A DNA stretch of 64,000 nt from Methylobacterium cerastii (lineage in GTDB: Bacteria > Pseudomonadota > Alphaproteobacteria > Rhizobiales > Beijerinckiaceae). Positions 46,262-55,094 of the stretch are shown here, one piece after another (position 1 is the stretch's first letter; each line of letters starts with the position of its first letter). Both the position numbers and the translations under genes were made by a program. Where the stretch lies: NCBI RefSeq assembly GCF_022179125.1, contig NZ_BPQG01000004.1, positions 181,332 through 245,331 of the forward strand. The letters are read 5' to 3'. The notes below the pieces were generated by a model. It worked only from the letters and a program-made list of their open reading frames with translations. It was not told the origin of the DNA and did no database searches.

Positions 46262-46813
46262 CGCGCTGTCGTCTTCGGGTCGTGGTCGCGGGAGGGGCGG
46301 AGCGATCGGACGGAGGTGGAACCCGTCACCCCGCACCGAACCGATCGATGGTGCTTTTCTAAGGCAGGCCGGGCCTAGGGCCGTCCGGCGACGCGTGCGT
46401 TGCTGCAGCGCCGATATCCCGCGCGCCGGGGGCGCACAATGGCCGCGCCGGTGTCGGGCGCCGCCGCAGGACGATTGCGGCGCGCTGTGGCGATCACGTT
46501 CGGGATATCGGGCACGAAGGACTCGGATACAAACGAGGATCGACCGGCCCGCGGCGGCGCCGGGGCGGGCGTCGCGCGCCAGCTTCGAACGCGGCAGGTC
46601 TCCAGCGCTCCCTGACAGGCGTTCGCGACAGCCTTGCGACGGGACGGCCTCGCTCAAGGGACGAGCCCTCGCGACGGACATGGGCGCCCAGACCGCCGCG
46701 CCCGCGCTCGGGTGCTTCCATCCGCGGGCCGATGATACGATATGACAGGTCGTCGGCAGCCCGGCTCCGCCCGGGCGCCCTCCGCGTCACCGCCCCCGAA
46801 AACGAGTCGCCCC
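46262..46813. other. 552 bp divergent region between efflux operon and CobW-family gene
   Basis: This should hold promoters for both directions. It carries an inverted pair of 11 bp sites (annotated). The right end, around 46730-46745, has a patch GATGATACGATATGAC that is AT-richer than its surroundings. No coding region is supported, although Arg-rich open frames exist. Confidence 0.5.
46411..46511. promoter_or_regulatory. Pair of inverted 11 bp sites, candidate operator
   Basis: CCGATATCCCG at 46411-46421 and its exact reverse complement CGGGATATCGG at 46501-46511 flank 79 bp in the divergent promoter region. Each contains the self-complementary GATATC. This looks like two binding sites for one regulator, but no regulator gene adjoins. 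Confidence 0.35.
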
Positions 46814-47830
46814 ATGTCCGGATCGCAGAGCCCCGCCACGTCCGAGCCGACGACGTCCGAGTCGACCACGTCCGGGAAGATCCCGGTCACCGTCCTGACC
46901 GGCTACCTCGGCGCCGGCAAGACGACGCTGCTCAACCGCATCCTCACCGAGAACCACGGCAAGCGCTACGCGGTGATCGTCAACGAGTTCGGCGAGATCG
47001 GCATCGACAACGACCTCGTCGTCGGCGCCGACGAGGAAGTGTTCGAGATGAACAACGGCTGCGTCTGCTGCACCGTGCGCGGCGACCTGATCCGCATCAT
47101 GGACGGCCTGGTGAAGCGGCGCGGCAAGTTCGACGCGATCATCGTCGAGACCACGGGGCTGGCCGACCCGGCCCCCGTGGCCCAGACCTTCTTCGTCGAC
47201 CAGGACGTGGGCGAGGCCGCCCGCCTCGACGCGGTGGTGACGGTCGCCGACGCCAAGTGGCTGTCCGAGCGCCTGAAGGACGCGCCCGAGGCGAAGAACC
47301 AGGTCGCCTTCGCCGACGTGATCCTGCTCAACAAGGCCGACCTCGTCTCCGAGGCCGACCTCGCGCGCGTCGAGGGCGAGATCCGCGCCATCAACCCCTA
47401 CGCCAAGCTCCACCGCACCACGAACTGCGACGTGCCGATCGACGCGGTGCTCGGCCGCAACGCCTTCGACCTCGGCCGCATCCTCGACCTCGAGCCCGAC
47501 TTCCTGGAGGAGGGGCACCACCATCACCACGACGACGACATGCAGTCGTTCTCGGCCCGCATCGACGGCCCGGTCGACCCGGAGAAGTTCATGCCGTGGA
47601 TCTCGAACCTCACCACGATCCAGGGGCCGGACATCCTGCGCTGCAAGGGCATCGTCTCGTTCCCCGACGAGCCGCACCGGTTCGTCTTCCAGGGCGTCCA
47701 CATGATCCTCGACGGCGACCTGCAAGCCGAGTGGAAGGCGGGCGAGGACCGCTCCTCGCGGGTGGTGTTCATCGGGCGCAAGCTCGACGCCGAGGCGATC
47801 AAGGCGGGTTTTTTGGATTGCGCCGCCTGA
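46814..47830 (+). CDS. CobW/COG0523-family GTPase (metal chaperone-like)
   Basis: A 338-residue G3E GTPase. The P-loop is GYLGAGKTT (30-38), the metal-binding CXCC motif is C83-V-C85-C86 ([11 protein letters not shown]), followed by ETTGLADP and the base-recognition NKAD. A histidine/aspartate cluster ([10 protein letters not shown]) in the middle and the C-terminal CobW domain suggest zinc or cobalt delivery. Relatives include ZigA, YjiA and CobW. ATG 46814 is preferred over 46742 because the first 24 residues of the longer form are Arg/Pro filler. It is divergent from a metal-type RND system, which fits metal homeostasis. Confidence 0.93.
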   Translation: MSGSQSPATSEPTTSESTTSGKIPVTVLTGYLGAGKTTLLNRILTENHGKRYAVIVNEFGEIGIDNDLVVGADEEVFEMNNGCVCCTVRGDLIRIMDGLVKRRGKFDAIIVETTGLADPAPVAQTFFVDQDVGEAARLDAVVTVADAKWLSERLKDAPEAKNQVAFADVILLNKADLVSEADLARVEGEIRAINPYAKLHRTTNCDVPIDAVLGRNAFDLGRILDLEPDFLEEGHHHHHDDDMQSFSARIDGPVDPEKFMPWISNLTTIQGPDILRCKGIVSFPDEPHRFVFQGVHMILDGDLQAEWKAGEDRSSRVVFIGRKLDAEAIKAGFLDCAA

Positions 47831-47865
47831 CGCTCAGGTAAGCCAGATCGTGACCGACCCGCGCG

Positions 47866-48123
47866 TCACGATCCGATCAGCTTGACGAAGGCGGCGCCGG
47901 CGCCGAAGAACGCCGCGTCCGCCGCCATGCCGGAGAGCGCGATCTGCCAGGGGGCGAGCATCCGGTCGCGCTCCAGCTTTCGCGCTTCGTGTTCGAGCTT
48001 CATCGACTCGGCCATCAGCTTCTTCTACTCGGCGACGAACTTCTCGCTCTCTTCCCGCTGCTGGTGGATGCGCCCGAGCTGCTCCTCGAGATCGGAGTTG
48101 AGCGGCACAGTGGTGCCCGACAT
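47866..48123 (-). pseudogene. Small gene interrupted by an in-frame TAG
   Basis: An 86-codon reading frame starts at ATG 48123 (MSGTTVPLNSDLEEQLGRIH) and is coherent throughout: a charged helical part (MAESMKLEHEARKLERD), then a hydrophobic helix (ALSGMAADAAFFGAGAAFVK) and a stop at 47868-47866. Codon 33 is TAG (48025-48027), in FVAE-stop-KKLMAE. One base change from CAG or GAG would restore it. It looks like a small membrane-associated protein, inactivated by a point mutation or misread by a sequencing error. The family is not known to me. Confidence 0.7.
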
Positions 48124-48285
48124 CGGGTCGCGTCCTCGATACGGTGATGGCCGGTACCGATGATACGGTCTGGCCCGGTTCCGGTCGAGCGGCGCCGTCG
48201 GCCGAATCTCGATCCTTCGGGGTCACAAAAGGCCGACCGTCGTTCGATGCTGGGCGTGTAGCTCGGCATCGTCCCGCAGGCTGCT

Positions 48286-48627
48286 TCAGGCCGCCCGCTT
48301 CGCCTCAAGGGTCGGGATTTCCGCGAGGTCGGGGCCGAGCCGTTCCGCCGCCTGCCAGAGGCTGTAGGCCTCCTGCATCCGGCTCCACAGCAGGGGGCCG
48401 TTGCCGCAGAGCTTGCCCAGCCGATGCGCCATCTCCGGCGAGACGTCGGACGATTCCGACAGCACACGATGGATCTGCTGGCGGGTCACCTTCAGATGGC
48501 TGGCGAGCTGGGTAACCGTGATCCCCAGGGCCGGGAGCACGTCCTCCCGCAGGATGGCGCCGGGGTGCGTGGGGGCCCGGTTCGGGCGTTTGGCTGCGAA
48601 TTCCTCGGGCAAATCGCCTCTCCTCAC
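48286..48627 (-). CDS. higA: HigA-family antitoxin (XRE helix-turn-helix)
   Basis: A 113-residue DNA-binding antitoxin. The HigA signature HPGAILREDVLPALGITVTQ is followed by the helix-turn-helix ASHLKVTRQQIHRVLSE and a LWSRMQEAYSLWQA helix. It neutralises HigB and represses the operon. The start is GTG 48627, two bases after the higB stop at 48630, so the genes are coupled. The C-terminal ~15 residues are charged. Confidence 0.92.
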   Translation of the reverse strand: MRRGDLPEEFAAKRPNRAPTHPGAILREDVLPALGITVTQLASHLKVTRQQIHRVLSESSDVSPEMAHRLGKLCGNGPLLWSRMQEAYSLWQAAERLGPDLAEIPTLEAKRAA

Positions 48628-48629
48628 CG

Positions 48630-48908
48630 TCAATGATACTGCTCGAAGTCGACGCGCGCGGCGTCGTCGTCCTCGAACTCGAACGTGATGCACCACGGAC
48701 CGTTCACGTGGACGGTGTATCGGGTCGGCGTGAACCCGTGCAGGGCGTGGAAGTCGTAGCCCGGCACGTTCATGTCCGCCGGCTTCGAGGCCTGGTCGAG
48801 CGCGTCCAGGATGCGCAGGCAGCGCGCCTTGAGATGAGCGGCGATCTTGGCGGAACGGCCGGACGCGAACAGCTCCTTGAGACCCTTGTGCCGGAAGCTG
48901 ACGATCAT
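48630..48908 (-). CDS. higB: HigB-type toxin (RelE superfamily)
   Basis: A 92-residue ribosome-dependent mRNA interferase. It starts MIVSFRHKGLKELFASG and has CLRILDALDQASKPADM, VPGYDFHALHG and WCITFEFEDDDAARVDFEQYH, all typical of HigB/plasmid maintenance killers. ATG 48908 matches the family; an in-frame ATG further upstream adds 19 unconserved residues. The toxin precedes the antitoxin, as usual for hig loci. Confidence 0.93.
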   Translation of the reverse strand: MIVSFRHKGLKELFASGRSAKIAAHLKARCLRILDALDQASKPADMNVPGYDFHALHGFTPTRYTVHVNGPWCITFEFEDDDAARVDFEQYH

Positions 48909-48954
48909 CCCGGCACGAGCCTCTCGCTGCCGATCGCAGGTCTGACGACAGGCG

Positions 48955-49001
48955 AGATATGGCATCCCGTCCGTAAACTGTCAAGTGACACGCTACAGTT
49001 T
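48955..49001 (-). promoter_or_regulatory. Candidate higBA promoter and operator
   Basis: On the minus strand TTGACA (48984-48979) is followed after 18 bp by ATATCT (48960-48955). The -35 box is inside TGTCAAGTGACA, a near-perfect palindrome, and a second inverted pair AAACTGT / ACAGTTT (48975-48981 and 48995-49001) overlaps it. This fits autorepression by HigA. Confidence 0.5.
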
Positions 49002-49175
49002 CGACGGCCGGAGTCGCGGCGCAAGTCTCCGCACGGCGACGATGCGGCCCGCGGGCCGGTATCGCGGCATCGAATGGCAGCGAGGGCTTGTCAGCCGAAT
49101 CTCAACCTTTCCGGATCATGAAGGGCCGAACGTCGTGCGGGCCCGCGTTCCAGGCCCGCGGAGTCCGCGTGAGCC

Positions 49176-50483
49176 ATGGCCAGCACCGCCGTTCCGGGCT
49201 TCGTCCTGCCGTATGCGGACCGGGTCCCGCTGATCCGGGTGATCCATGGTTTCGCCCGCGCGCTGTTCGCGGCCTTCGTGTTCTTCGCCTGCTTCGCCTT
49301 CTCCGAGACCTCGCCCTACGACGTCATCGCGATCCCGACGATCCTGCTCTGGGCCTGCCTCGGCATCCGCCTGCATCGCGGCGCGGTCCCGCTGGTCCTG
49401 CTGCTGCTGCTCTATCTCGGCGCCATCGTCGTCGGGCTGCTGCCCTTCCTCGACGAGGAGTTTCCGGTCACCTGGACGATCCAGCTCGTCTACCTCTCGG
49501 TGACGTGCGTGTTCTTCGTGATGTTCTTTTCCGACGACACCCGGGCACGGGTCGAGCTGGCGCTGAAGGCCTACACCGCGAGCTGCGTGTTCTCGGCGGT
49601 GCTCGGCATCGTCGGCTACCTGCAATGGCTCGGGATCGAGGACCTGTTCTACAAGTACGACCGCGCCTCGGGCACCTTCCAGGACCCGAACGTGTTCGGC
49701 TCGTTCCTGACGCTGGGCGCCCTCTACCTGATGCACGGGCTCATCACCGCGACGAGCCGCCGCCCGGTGCTCTCGCTCGCCGGCCTGCTGATCATCCTCG
49801 TCGGGATCTTCCTGTCGTTCTCGCGCGGCTCCTGGGGCGGTACCGTCGTCGCCGCGCTCCTGATGATCGGCTCGGTCTACGCCTCCTGCGGCTCCGCGCG
49901 CCTGCGCCGCCGCATCGTGCTCCTCAGCCTGGCGACCCTGGCGCTCGGCGCCGTCGCGATGGCGGCCTTGCTCTCGGTCGACAGCGTCCAGAAGATGTTC
50001 GCCACCCGCGCGGCGGTGAGCCAGGACTACGACGAGGGCGAGACCGGCCGCTTCGGCAACCAGCTGCGCGGGATGGAGATGCTGCTGGAGCGCCCGCTCG
50101 GGATGGGGCCGATGCACTGGCGCCTGACCTTCGGGCTGGAGCCGCACAACTCCTACATCGGCAGCTTCGCCAACGGCGGCTGGCTCGGCGGCGCCGTGTT
50201 CCTGGCGATCGTGGCGGCCACGGGCTTCGTCGGGTTCCGGCTGCTGGCGCGGGCCTCGCCGTTCCGCGCCCACGCGCAGGTGATCTGGCCGGCCCTGCTG
50301 ATGTTCTTCCTTCAGGCGCTGCAGATCGATATCGAGAAGTGGCGACACGTCTACATGATGCTCGGCATGGTGTGGGCGCTGGAGGCGGCGCGCCGGCGCT
50401 GGGCCGCCGCGGGGGCGCGCGAACCGGATGAGGTCATGGGCCGGCGCCCCGAGGGGATGCCGGCAGGGGGCGCGCGATCGTGA
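49176..50483 (+). CDS. O-antigen ligase/polymerase family membrane protein
   Basis: A 435-residue inner-membrane protein with 10 or more hydrophobic segments. The Wzy_C/O-antigen-ligase features are SGTFQDPNVFGSFLTLGALY in the mid-protein and GPMHWRLTFGLEPHNSYIGS in the large periplasmic loop, with the catalytic-type His in PHNSY. It probably joins or polymerises a surface polysaccharide; no other polysaccharide genes are nearby. The last bases overlap the start of the sensor kinase gene as GTGA. Confidence 0.87.
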   Translation: MASTAVPGFVLPYADRVPLIRVIHGFARALFAAFVFFACFAFSETSPYDVIAIPTILLWACLGIRLHRGAVPLVLLLLLYLGAIVVGLLPFLDEEFPVTWTIQLVYLSVTCVFFVMFFSDDTRARVELALKAYTASCVFSAVLGIVGYLQWLGIEDLFYKYDRASGTFQDPNVFGSFLTLGALYLMHGLITATSRRPVLSLAGLLIILVGIFLSFSRGSWGGTVVAALLMIGSVYASCGSARLRRRIVLLSLATLALGAVAMAALLSVDSVQKMFATRAAVSQDYDEGETGRFGNQLRGMEMLLERPLGMGPMHWRLTFGLEPHNSYIGSFANGGWLGGAVFLAIVAATGFVGFRLLARASPFRAHAQVIWPALLMFFLQALQIDIEKWRHVYMMLGMVWALEAARRRWAAAGAREPDEVMGRRPEGMPAGGARS

Positions 50484-53400
50484 GCAGCACAGAGGGGCTT
50501 GGGGACGTGGCGGACGCGGGGCGCGAAGCCGAGCGCGTCGCGGTCCTGCACGCCCTCGGCATCCTCGACACGCCGCAGGAGGCCCATTTCGAGGCGGTGT
50601 GCCGTACCGCCCGCCGCCTGTTCGACGTCGAGACCGCCTTCGTCGGCTTCATCGACGCCGACCGGCAATGGCTGAAGACGCCGTGCGTGGTGGTCCCCGG
50701 CGAGATGCCCCGGCAGGAGAGCTTCTGCAACGCCACCATCCAGTCGGACGCGGTGCACGTCGTGCCGGACGCGCGGCGCGACCCACGCTATCGGGGCAGC
50801 CCGCTCGTGGACGGCCGGGAGGGCAGCATCCGGTTCTACGCCGGCACGCCGCTCATCCTCGCCCCCGGCATCCGCGTCGGCACCCTGTGCCTCGTCGATT
50901 CGCGGCTGCGTGACTTCTCGGACGAGGACGCCGCGGCGCTGCAGGGGCTCGCCGAGATCGTGGTCGCGCACCTGCGCCTGTCGGAGGCGAACACGGCGCT
51001 CGGGCGCGAGATGGTCCTGCGGAGCGCGCACGAGACGCAGTTGGAGCGTCAGGCCGACGAGATCGCGGCGCGCTCCGCCTCGCTCGCCAGCGCCAACCAC
51101 CTGCTGACCATGGCCGAGCAGCTCGCCCACGTCGGCAACTGGCGCGTCGCCCTGGCAGACGGCCAGCCGGTCTGGTCGGTCGGCCTCTACGAGATCGCCG
51201 GCCGCGACCCCGCCAACCCTCCGCCGCACCTCTCGTCCTTTGCCGAGGTCTACCACCCGGACGACCGGGAGCGTCTGGTGGCCGCCGTGGGCGGCGCGAT
51301 CGCGGGGGCTCAGAACTTCGACTTCGATGCCCGCATCCTGCGACCGGACGGCACCGAGCGCGACGTCCTGGTGCGCGGCACCTGCGAGACCGACGCGTCC
51401 GGCGCGACCACCGCCCTGTTCGGCGTCATGATCGACGTCACCGACCGGCGCCGGGCCGAGGCCGACGTCCACCGCAGCGAGAGCCGCTATCGCGGGCTTG
51501 CCGACACCCTGCCGCTGCTGGTCTGGACGATGCGCCCGGGCGACGGCGAGATCACCTACGCCAACCCCCAGTTCCACGCCTATTACGGGCCGATCGGCTC
51601 GGGCCGCGCCGCGCGCGTGGGCTGCAACCATCCCGACGACGCCCCGGCCATGGCGGCGGCGTGGCGGGCAGCCCAGGCGGGCGAGACCACCTATGCCGGC
51701 GAGTGGCGCCTGCGCCGCGCCGACGGCGCCTACCGTTGGCACAAGATGTCGATGACGCCGGTCCCCTTGATGGACGACGGCACCGTGATCGAATGGCTCG
51801 GCACGGCGCTGGACATCGACGAGATCGTCGCCGCGCGGATGGCCGAGCAGGACGCCCGCGGCCTCCTCCGCATCGCGCTGGAGGCGGCCGACGCCGGAAC
51901 CTGGGATTGGGACATGCAGACGGGCATGTGCCGGCTCTCGCCCGAGAGCCTGCGCATCCACGGGCTGCCCGAGGACGGCGATCCGCGCGCCGTCACCACG
52001 GCCGCGTGGACCGCCCTGGTCGACCCCGAGCAGGTCGGCGAGGTCTGGGACGCGATTCGCCACGCGATCGAGACCCGCTCGACCTACACCGCCGAGTTCC
52101 GGGTCGGGCCGCGCTGGGTCTACGCCCGCGGCCGGCCGCTGTTCGGTCCGGACGGCAGGCCCAGCCACATGGTCGGCCTCCACATCGACGTCACGGAGCG
52201 GAAGTCCGCGGAGGCGGCGCTGCGCGCGATCACCGCCGAGGCGCAGGCGGCGCGCGCCGAGGCCGAGCGGGCGAGCGAGGCCAAGAGCGACTTCCTCGCG
52301 GCGATGAGCCACGAGATCAGGACGCCGCTGAACGGCATCCTCGGCTACGCCGACATGCTCCTCGACGAGACCCATCTGCGGCCGGAGGACCGGCACCGGC
52401 TGGAGCTGATCCAGGGCTCGGGCGCCGCGCTCCTGACCGTCGTCAACGACATCCTCGACTTTTCCAAGATCGAGGCCGGGCAGCTCACCCTCGACCCGGT
52501 CTCGTTCCCGCTGGTCTCGGTGATCGACAACACCGTCTCGATCGTCCGGGGCGGCGCCCGGAAGAGCGACCTGCGGATCGAGACCCGGATCGACCCGGAC
52601 CTGCCCGCCTTCGTCCACGGCGACGCGAGCCGCCTGCGCCAGGTGCTGCTGAACCTCCTGAACAACGCCGTGAAGTTTACGCCCCACGGCTCGGTGACCC
52701 TCGCGGTCTCGCGCGAGGGCACGGGCGCGCGCGGCTACGACCTGCGCTTCGAGGTCACCGATACCGGCATCGGCATCGACCCGGCGCAGCAGGACCGGCT
52801 GTTCAAACGCTTCAGCCAGGTCGACGGCTCGATCAGCCGCCGCTTCGGCGGCACCGGCCTCGGCCTCGTCATCTGCCGCCACCTGCTGTCGCTGATGGGC
52901 GGCGAGATCGGCGTGGTGAGCCGCGAGGGCGCCGGCTCGACCTTCTGGTTCACCCTGACGCTGCCGCCGGGCGAGGAGACCGTCCCCGCGGCGGTGCCGT
53001 CCGCGGTGGCCGCCGCGGATAGGGCCGGGGGCCCCGTGCGCCTGCTCCTGGCCGAGGACGTTCCGCTCAACCAGGAGCTCGCCTGCGCGGTGCTCGAGGC
53101 GCAGGGTTACGTCGTCGACGTGGTCGAGGACGGCGCGGCGGCGGTGGCCGCCGTCGAGGCGGCGCTGACGCGGGGGCGGGGCTACGACCTCGTCCTGATG
53201 GACGTGCAGATGCCGGTGATGGACGGCCTCACCGCGACCCGCCACATCCGCGCGCTGCCGCCGCCGGCCTGCGAGATTCCGATCGTCGCGATGACCGCCA
53301 ACGTGCTCCCGAAGCAGATCGACGACCTGCACGCGGCCGGCATGGACGACCACGTCGGCAAGCCGTTCCGCCGCGCCGACCTCTACGCCACCATCGCGCG

Positions 53401-53779
53401 CTGGACCGGCCCGCAGCGCGAGGCCCGCCCGGCGCCGGCCTCCGCCGCGACGGACGGCTCCAACACCGTGCTCGACGGAGCGGTGTTCGGCGCCCTGAAG
53501 GACGGGTTCGGGGCCGAGCGCGTGGCGGCGCTCCTCGACCTGATGGGTGCTGAGCTGCGCGACCGCTTCCGCTCCGAGGCCGACCGGGTCCAGGTCGCCC
53601 ACGACGCGCACGCCCTGGTCTCGGCCGCCGGCATGCTCGGCTTCACCCGCCTCTCGCGCCTCTGCCGCGAGATCGAATCCGCCGCCCACGGCGACGCGGA
53701 CCTACGCCCGCTCATCCACCGCCTCGAGGTCCAGCGCGCCGAGGTGCTCGGCACGATCCACAAGCTCAAGGCGGCGTGA
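50480..53779 (+). CDS. GAF/PAS hybrid sensor histidine kinase with receiver and HPt domains
   Basis: A 1099-residue cytosolic kinase. Order: GAF domain (~15-175), three PAS/PAC modules (~205-330, ~330-455, ~455-580), HisKA with H611 (SHEIRTPLNG), HATPase (GTGLGLVICRHLLSLMGG), receiver domain with D908 (LMDVQMPVMDG), and a C-terminal HPt-like domain with H1044 in AHALVSAAGMLG. The full phosphorelay chain is thus in one chain, lacking only the final response regulator. No membrane helix is present. GTG 50480 overlaps the O-antigen-ligase gene, so the signal may be linked to envelope polysaccharide; that link is inference. Confidence 0.92.
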   Translation: MSSTEGLGDVADAGREAERVAVLHALGILDTPQEAHFEAVCRTARRLFDVETAFVGFIDADRQWLKTPCVVVPGEMPRQESFCNATIQSDAVHVVPDARRDPRYRGSPLVDGREGSIRFYAGTPLILAPGIRVGTLCLVDSRLRDFSDEDAAALQGLAEIVVAHLRLSEANTALGREMVLRSAHETQLERQADEIAARSASLASANHLLTMAEQLAHVGNWRVALADGQPVWSVGLYEIAGRDPANPPPHLSSFAEVYHPDDRERLVAAVGGAIAGAQNFDFDARILRPDGTERDVLVRGTCETDASGATTALFGVMIDVTDRRRAEADVHRSESRYRGLADTLPLLVWTMRPGDGEITYANPQFHAYYGPIGSGRAARVGCNHPDDAPAMAAAWRAAQAGETTYAGEWRLRRADGAYRWHKMSMTPVPLMDDGTVIEWLGTALDIDEIVAARMAEQDARGLLRIALEAADAGTWDWDMQTGMCRLSPESLRIHGLPEDGDPRAVTTAAWTALVDPEQVGEVWDAIRHAIETRSTYTAEFRVGPRWVYARGRPLFGPDGRPSHMVGLHIDVTERKSAEAALRAITAEAQAARAEAERASEAKSDFLAAMSHEIRTPLNGILGYADMLLDETHLRPEDRHRLELIQGSGAALLTVVNDILDFSKIEAGQLTLDPVSFPLVSVIDNTVSIVRGGARKSDLRIETRIDPDLPAFVHGDASRLRQVLLNLLNNAVKFTPHGSVTLAVSREGTGARGYDLRFEVTDTGIGIDPAQQDRLFKRFSQVDGSISRRFGGTGLGLVICRHLLSLMGGEIGVVSREGAGSTFWFTLTLPPGEETVPAAVPSAVAAADRAGGPVRLLLAEDVPLNQELACAVLEAQGYVVDVVEDGAAAVAAVEAALTRGRGYDLVLMDVQMPVMDGLTATRHIRALPPPACEIPIVAMTANVLPKQIDDLHAAGMDDHVGKPFRRADLYATIARWTGPQREARPAPASAATDGSNTVLDGAVFGALKDGFGAERVAALLDLMGAELRDRFRSEADRVQVAHDAHALVSAAGMLGFTRLSRLCREIESAAHGDADLRPLIHRLEVQRAEVLGTIHKLKAA

Positions 53780-53804
53780 GGGCAAGCTTAAGGCGGCGTG
53801 AGGG
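53761..53804 (+). repeat. 22 bp tandem duplication across the kinase stop codon
   Basis: Two 22 bp units, CAAGCTCAAGGCGGCGTGAG plus GG and CAAGCTTAAGGCGGCGTGAG plus GG, differ by one base. The first contains the last codons and TGA; the second is a downstream copy. Confidence 0.9.
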
Positions 53805-53869
53805 GAAGTGTCATCCGTCCGATGCGAAATGACTGAATTCCGGCATCCCTGCCGGCGGTTCGCTGTGTG

Positions 53870-54084
53870 CGCATCCCCTCGCCCCGCCTGCGGGGAGAGG
53901 GCTTCGGCGACCTCGTCGTCGCCGAAGCGAGGCGGCAGCCGAGGGTGAGGGGGCCGAGCCGGAGGAGCCTCCTCCGCTCGCGCCCCCTCACCGTCGCTTC
54001 GGCTTCGCCTGCGCTCCCCGGCTGTACGACGAGGTGCAGCCGGGCCTCTCCCCGCGCGCGGGGCGAGGGGAGCCCGCGAGTGAT
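53870..54084. repeat. About 215 bp palindromic repeat, family A copy 2
   Basis: It begins CGCATCCCCTCGCCCCGC and ends in GGGGCGAGGGGAGCCCGCG. Over its length it parallels 32212-32428, including the GACCTCGTCGTCGCCGAAG hairpin and CCCCCTCACC. Together with the adjacent duplication it fills the 373 bp gap after the hybrid kinase. Confidence 0.9.
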
Positions 54085-54152
54085 CCGCGGCCGTCCCGAA
54101 TCGTGTGAGTACGGTGGCCCTCATGGCGGGAGGGCGGGGCGCTCCCGGGCCT

Positions 54153-54470
54153 TCAGCCCTCCGGCGCGGCCTCGTCGTCCTCCGGCTCCGGGTCGGCCGT
54201 CCAGGCGGTGGCGAAGGCGGCCAGGTGCTGGGCCTCCGCGAACGCCATCACCGTCACCGTGCGCTCGGCCAGCATGCCGCCGGGATAGGGGGCGAGCAGG
54301 ATCGACTTGCGCAGCAGCCGGGCGCCTGGCGCGTTCTCGGCGAGCCAGGCCTCGGCCTCGGGCACCAGCGCCTCCGGGCTCGCCAGCGCCCGGGAATCCG
54401 AGCGCAGCACGATGACCCTGGTGCCGAGGCTCGGATCGGCGGCCTGGACCGCCTGGACGATGTCGATCAC
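54153..54470 (-). CDS. Small protein of unknown function, coupled to an EthD-like gene
   Basis: A 105-residue acidic protein that I do not recognise. It reads as alternating helices and strands (VIVLRSDSRALASPEALVPE, RTVTVMAFAEAQHLAAFATA) and ends with an acidic tail (PEPEDDEAAPEG). It resembles a ferredoxin-fold dimer unit. Its ATG (54470) overlaps the stop of the EthD-like gene upstream, so both are made together. Confidence 0.7.
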   Translation of the reverse strand: MIDIVQAVQAADPSLGTRVIVLRSDSRALASPEALVPEAEAWLAENAPGARLLRKSILLAPYPGGMLAERTVTVMAFAEAQHLAAFATAWTADPEPEDDEAAPEG

Positions 54471-54781
54471 GCGGATGCCTCCGGCAGCTCGTTGATCTGC
54501 ACCGCGGCCTCGGCGTCGGTGAACTTCGGGATGTCGCCGAAGATCTCGGGGCCGTGCTGGGCGGCGGCCTTGGCGAAGGCGTCGGCGGAGTCCCAGGTCA
54601 GCAGCACCATCACCTGGAACGGGGCCGGCTTGCCGTCCGGCGTACCGACGCCGCGCACGACCTTGGCCTCATGCAGGCCCATCGGCGACCAGCGCTCGCG
54701 CACCAGCGGCATGTGGTGGCCGAGATAGTAGTCCATGTCGAACCGGGGACCGGCCGGATACATCACGCTGACGAGGATCAT
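54467..54781 (-). CDS. EthD family protein
   Basis: A 104-residue ferredoxin-fold protein of the EthD family: MILVSVMYPAGPRFDMDYYL followed by GHHMPLVRERW, then FQVMVLLTWDSADAFAKA. EthD is needed with a cytochrome P450 for ethyl tert-butyl ether breakdown in actinobacteria, but most members have no known role. ATG 54781 matches the family start. It overlaps the next gene by four bases. Confidence 0.9.
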   Translation of the reverse strand: MILVSVMYPAGPRFDMDYYLGHHMPLVRERWSPMGLHEAKVVRGVGTPDGKPAPFQVMVLLTWDSADAFAKAAAQHGPEIFGDIPKFTDAEAAVQINELPEASA

Positions 54782-54925
54782 GGCTGACGAACTCTCCCTG
54801 GCGGCACGTCTGAACGCGCGCGGCGGCGGCACGGAACCACCGAATGCCGGGGCTGGCAACGGGGGGGCGGTCCTGGTGCGCCGACCTCTCTCCCGCACAG
54901 GTCGTCACATCCACCCGTGGTGCAG

Positions 54926-55062
54926 GTGAAGCGCGGGTCCCCTCTCGCGTTCGGGAGAGGGCCAGGGTGAGGGGCGAGGATTGTCCGGAGAGGACGCACC
55001 CCTCACCCCAGCCCTCTCCCGAACGGGAGAGGGGGCCGCGTGGCGCTTCGCACGATCCGTTC
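54926..55062. repeat. Family E palindromic repeat, intergenic copy
   Basis: GGTGAAGCGCGGGTCCCCTC, a CGTTCGGGAGAGGG core, GTCCGGAGAGG in the centre, and a mirrored CCCTCTCCCGAACGGGAGAGGG end with GCTTCGCACGATCCG. It fills most of the 313 bp between the EthD-like gene start and the NADH dehydrogenase stop. Related pieces occur at 62287-62350 and inside two genes. Confidence 0.85.
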
Positions 55063-55094
55063 GGGGTGCCCTATGAAGTGGCGTGATTGCCCCC

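Noticed and set aside
46730-46760. Zur box upstream of the CobW-family gene
   Set aside because: The patch is AT-richer but lacks the two-fold symmetric ATAAC-type arms expected of Zur sites.
48025-48027. In-frame TAG as pyrrolysine or other recoding
   Set aside because: No pyrrolysine machinery is expected in this type of organism and no recoding signal is visible; a nonsense mutation or sequencing error is simpler.
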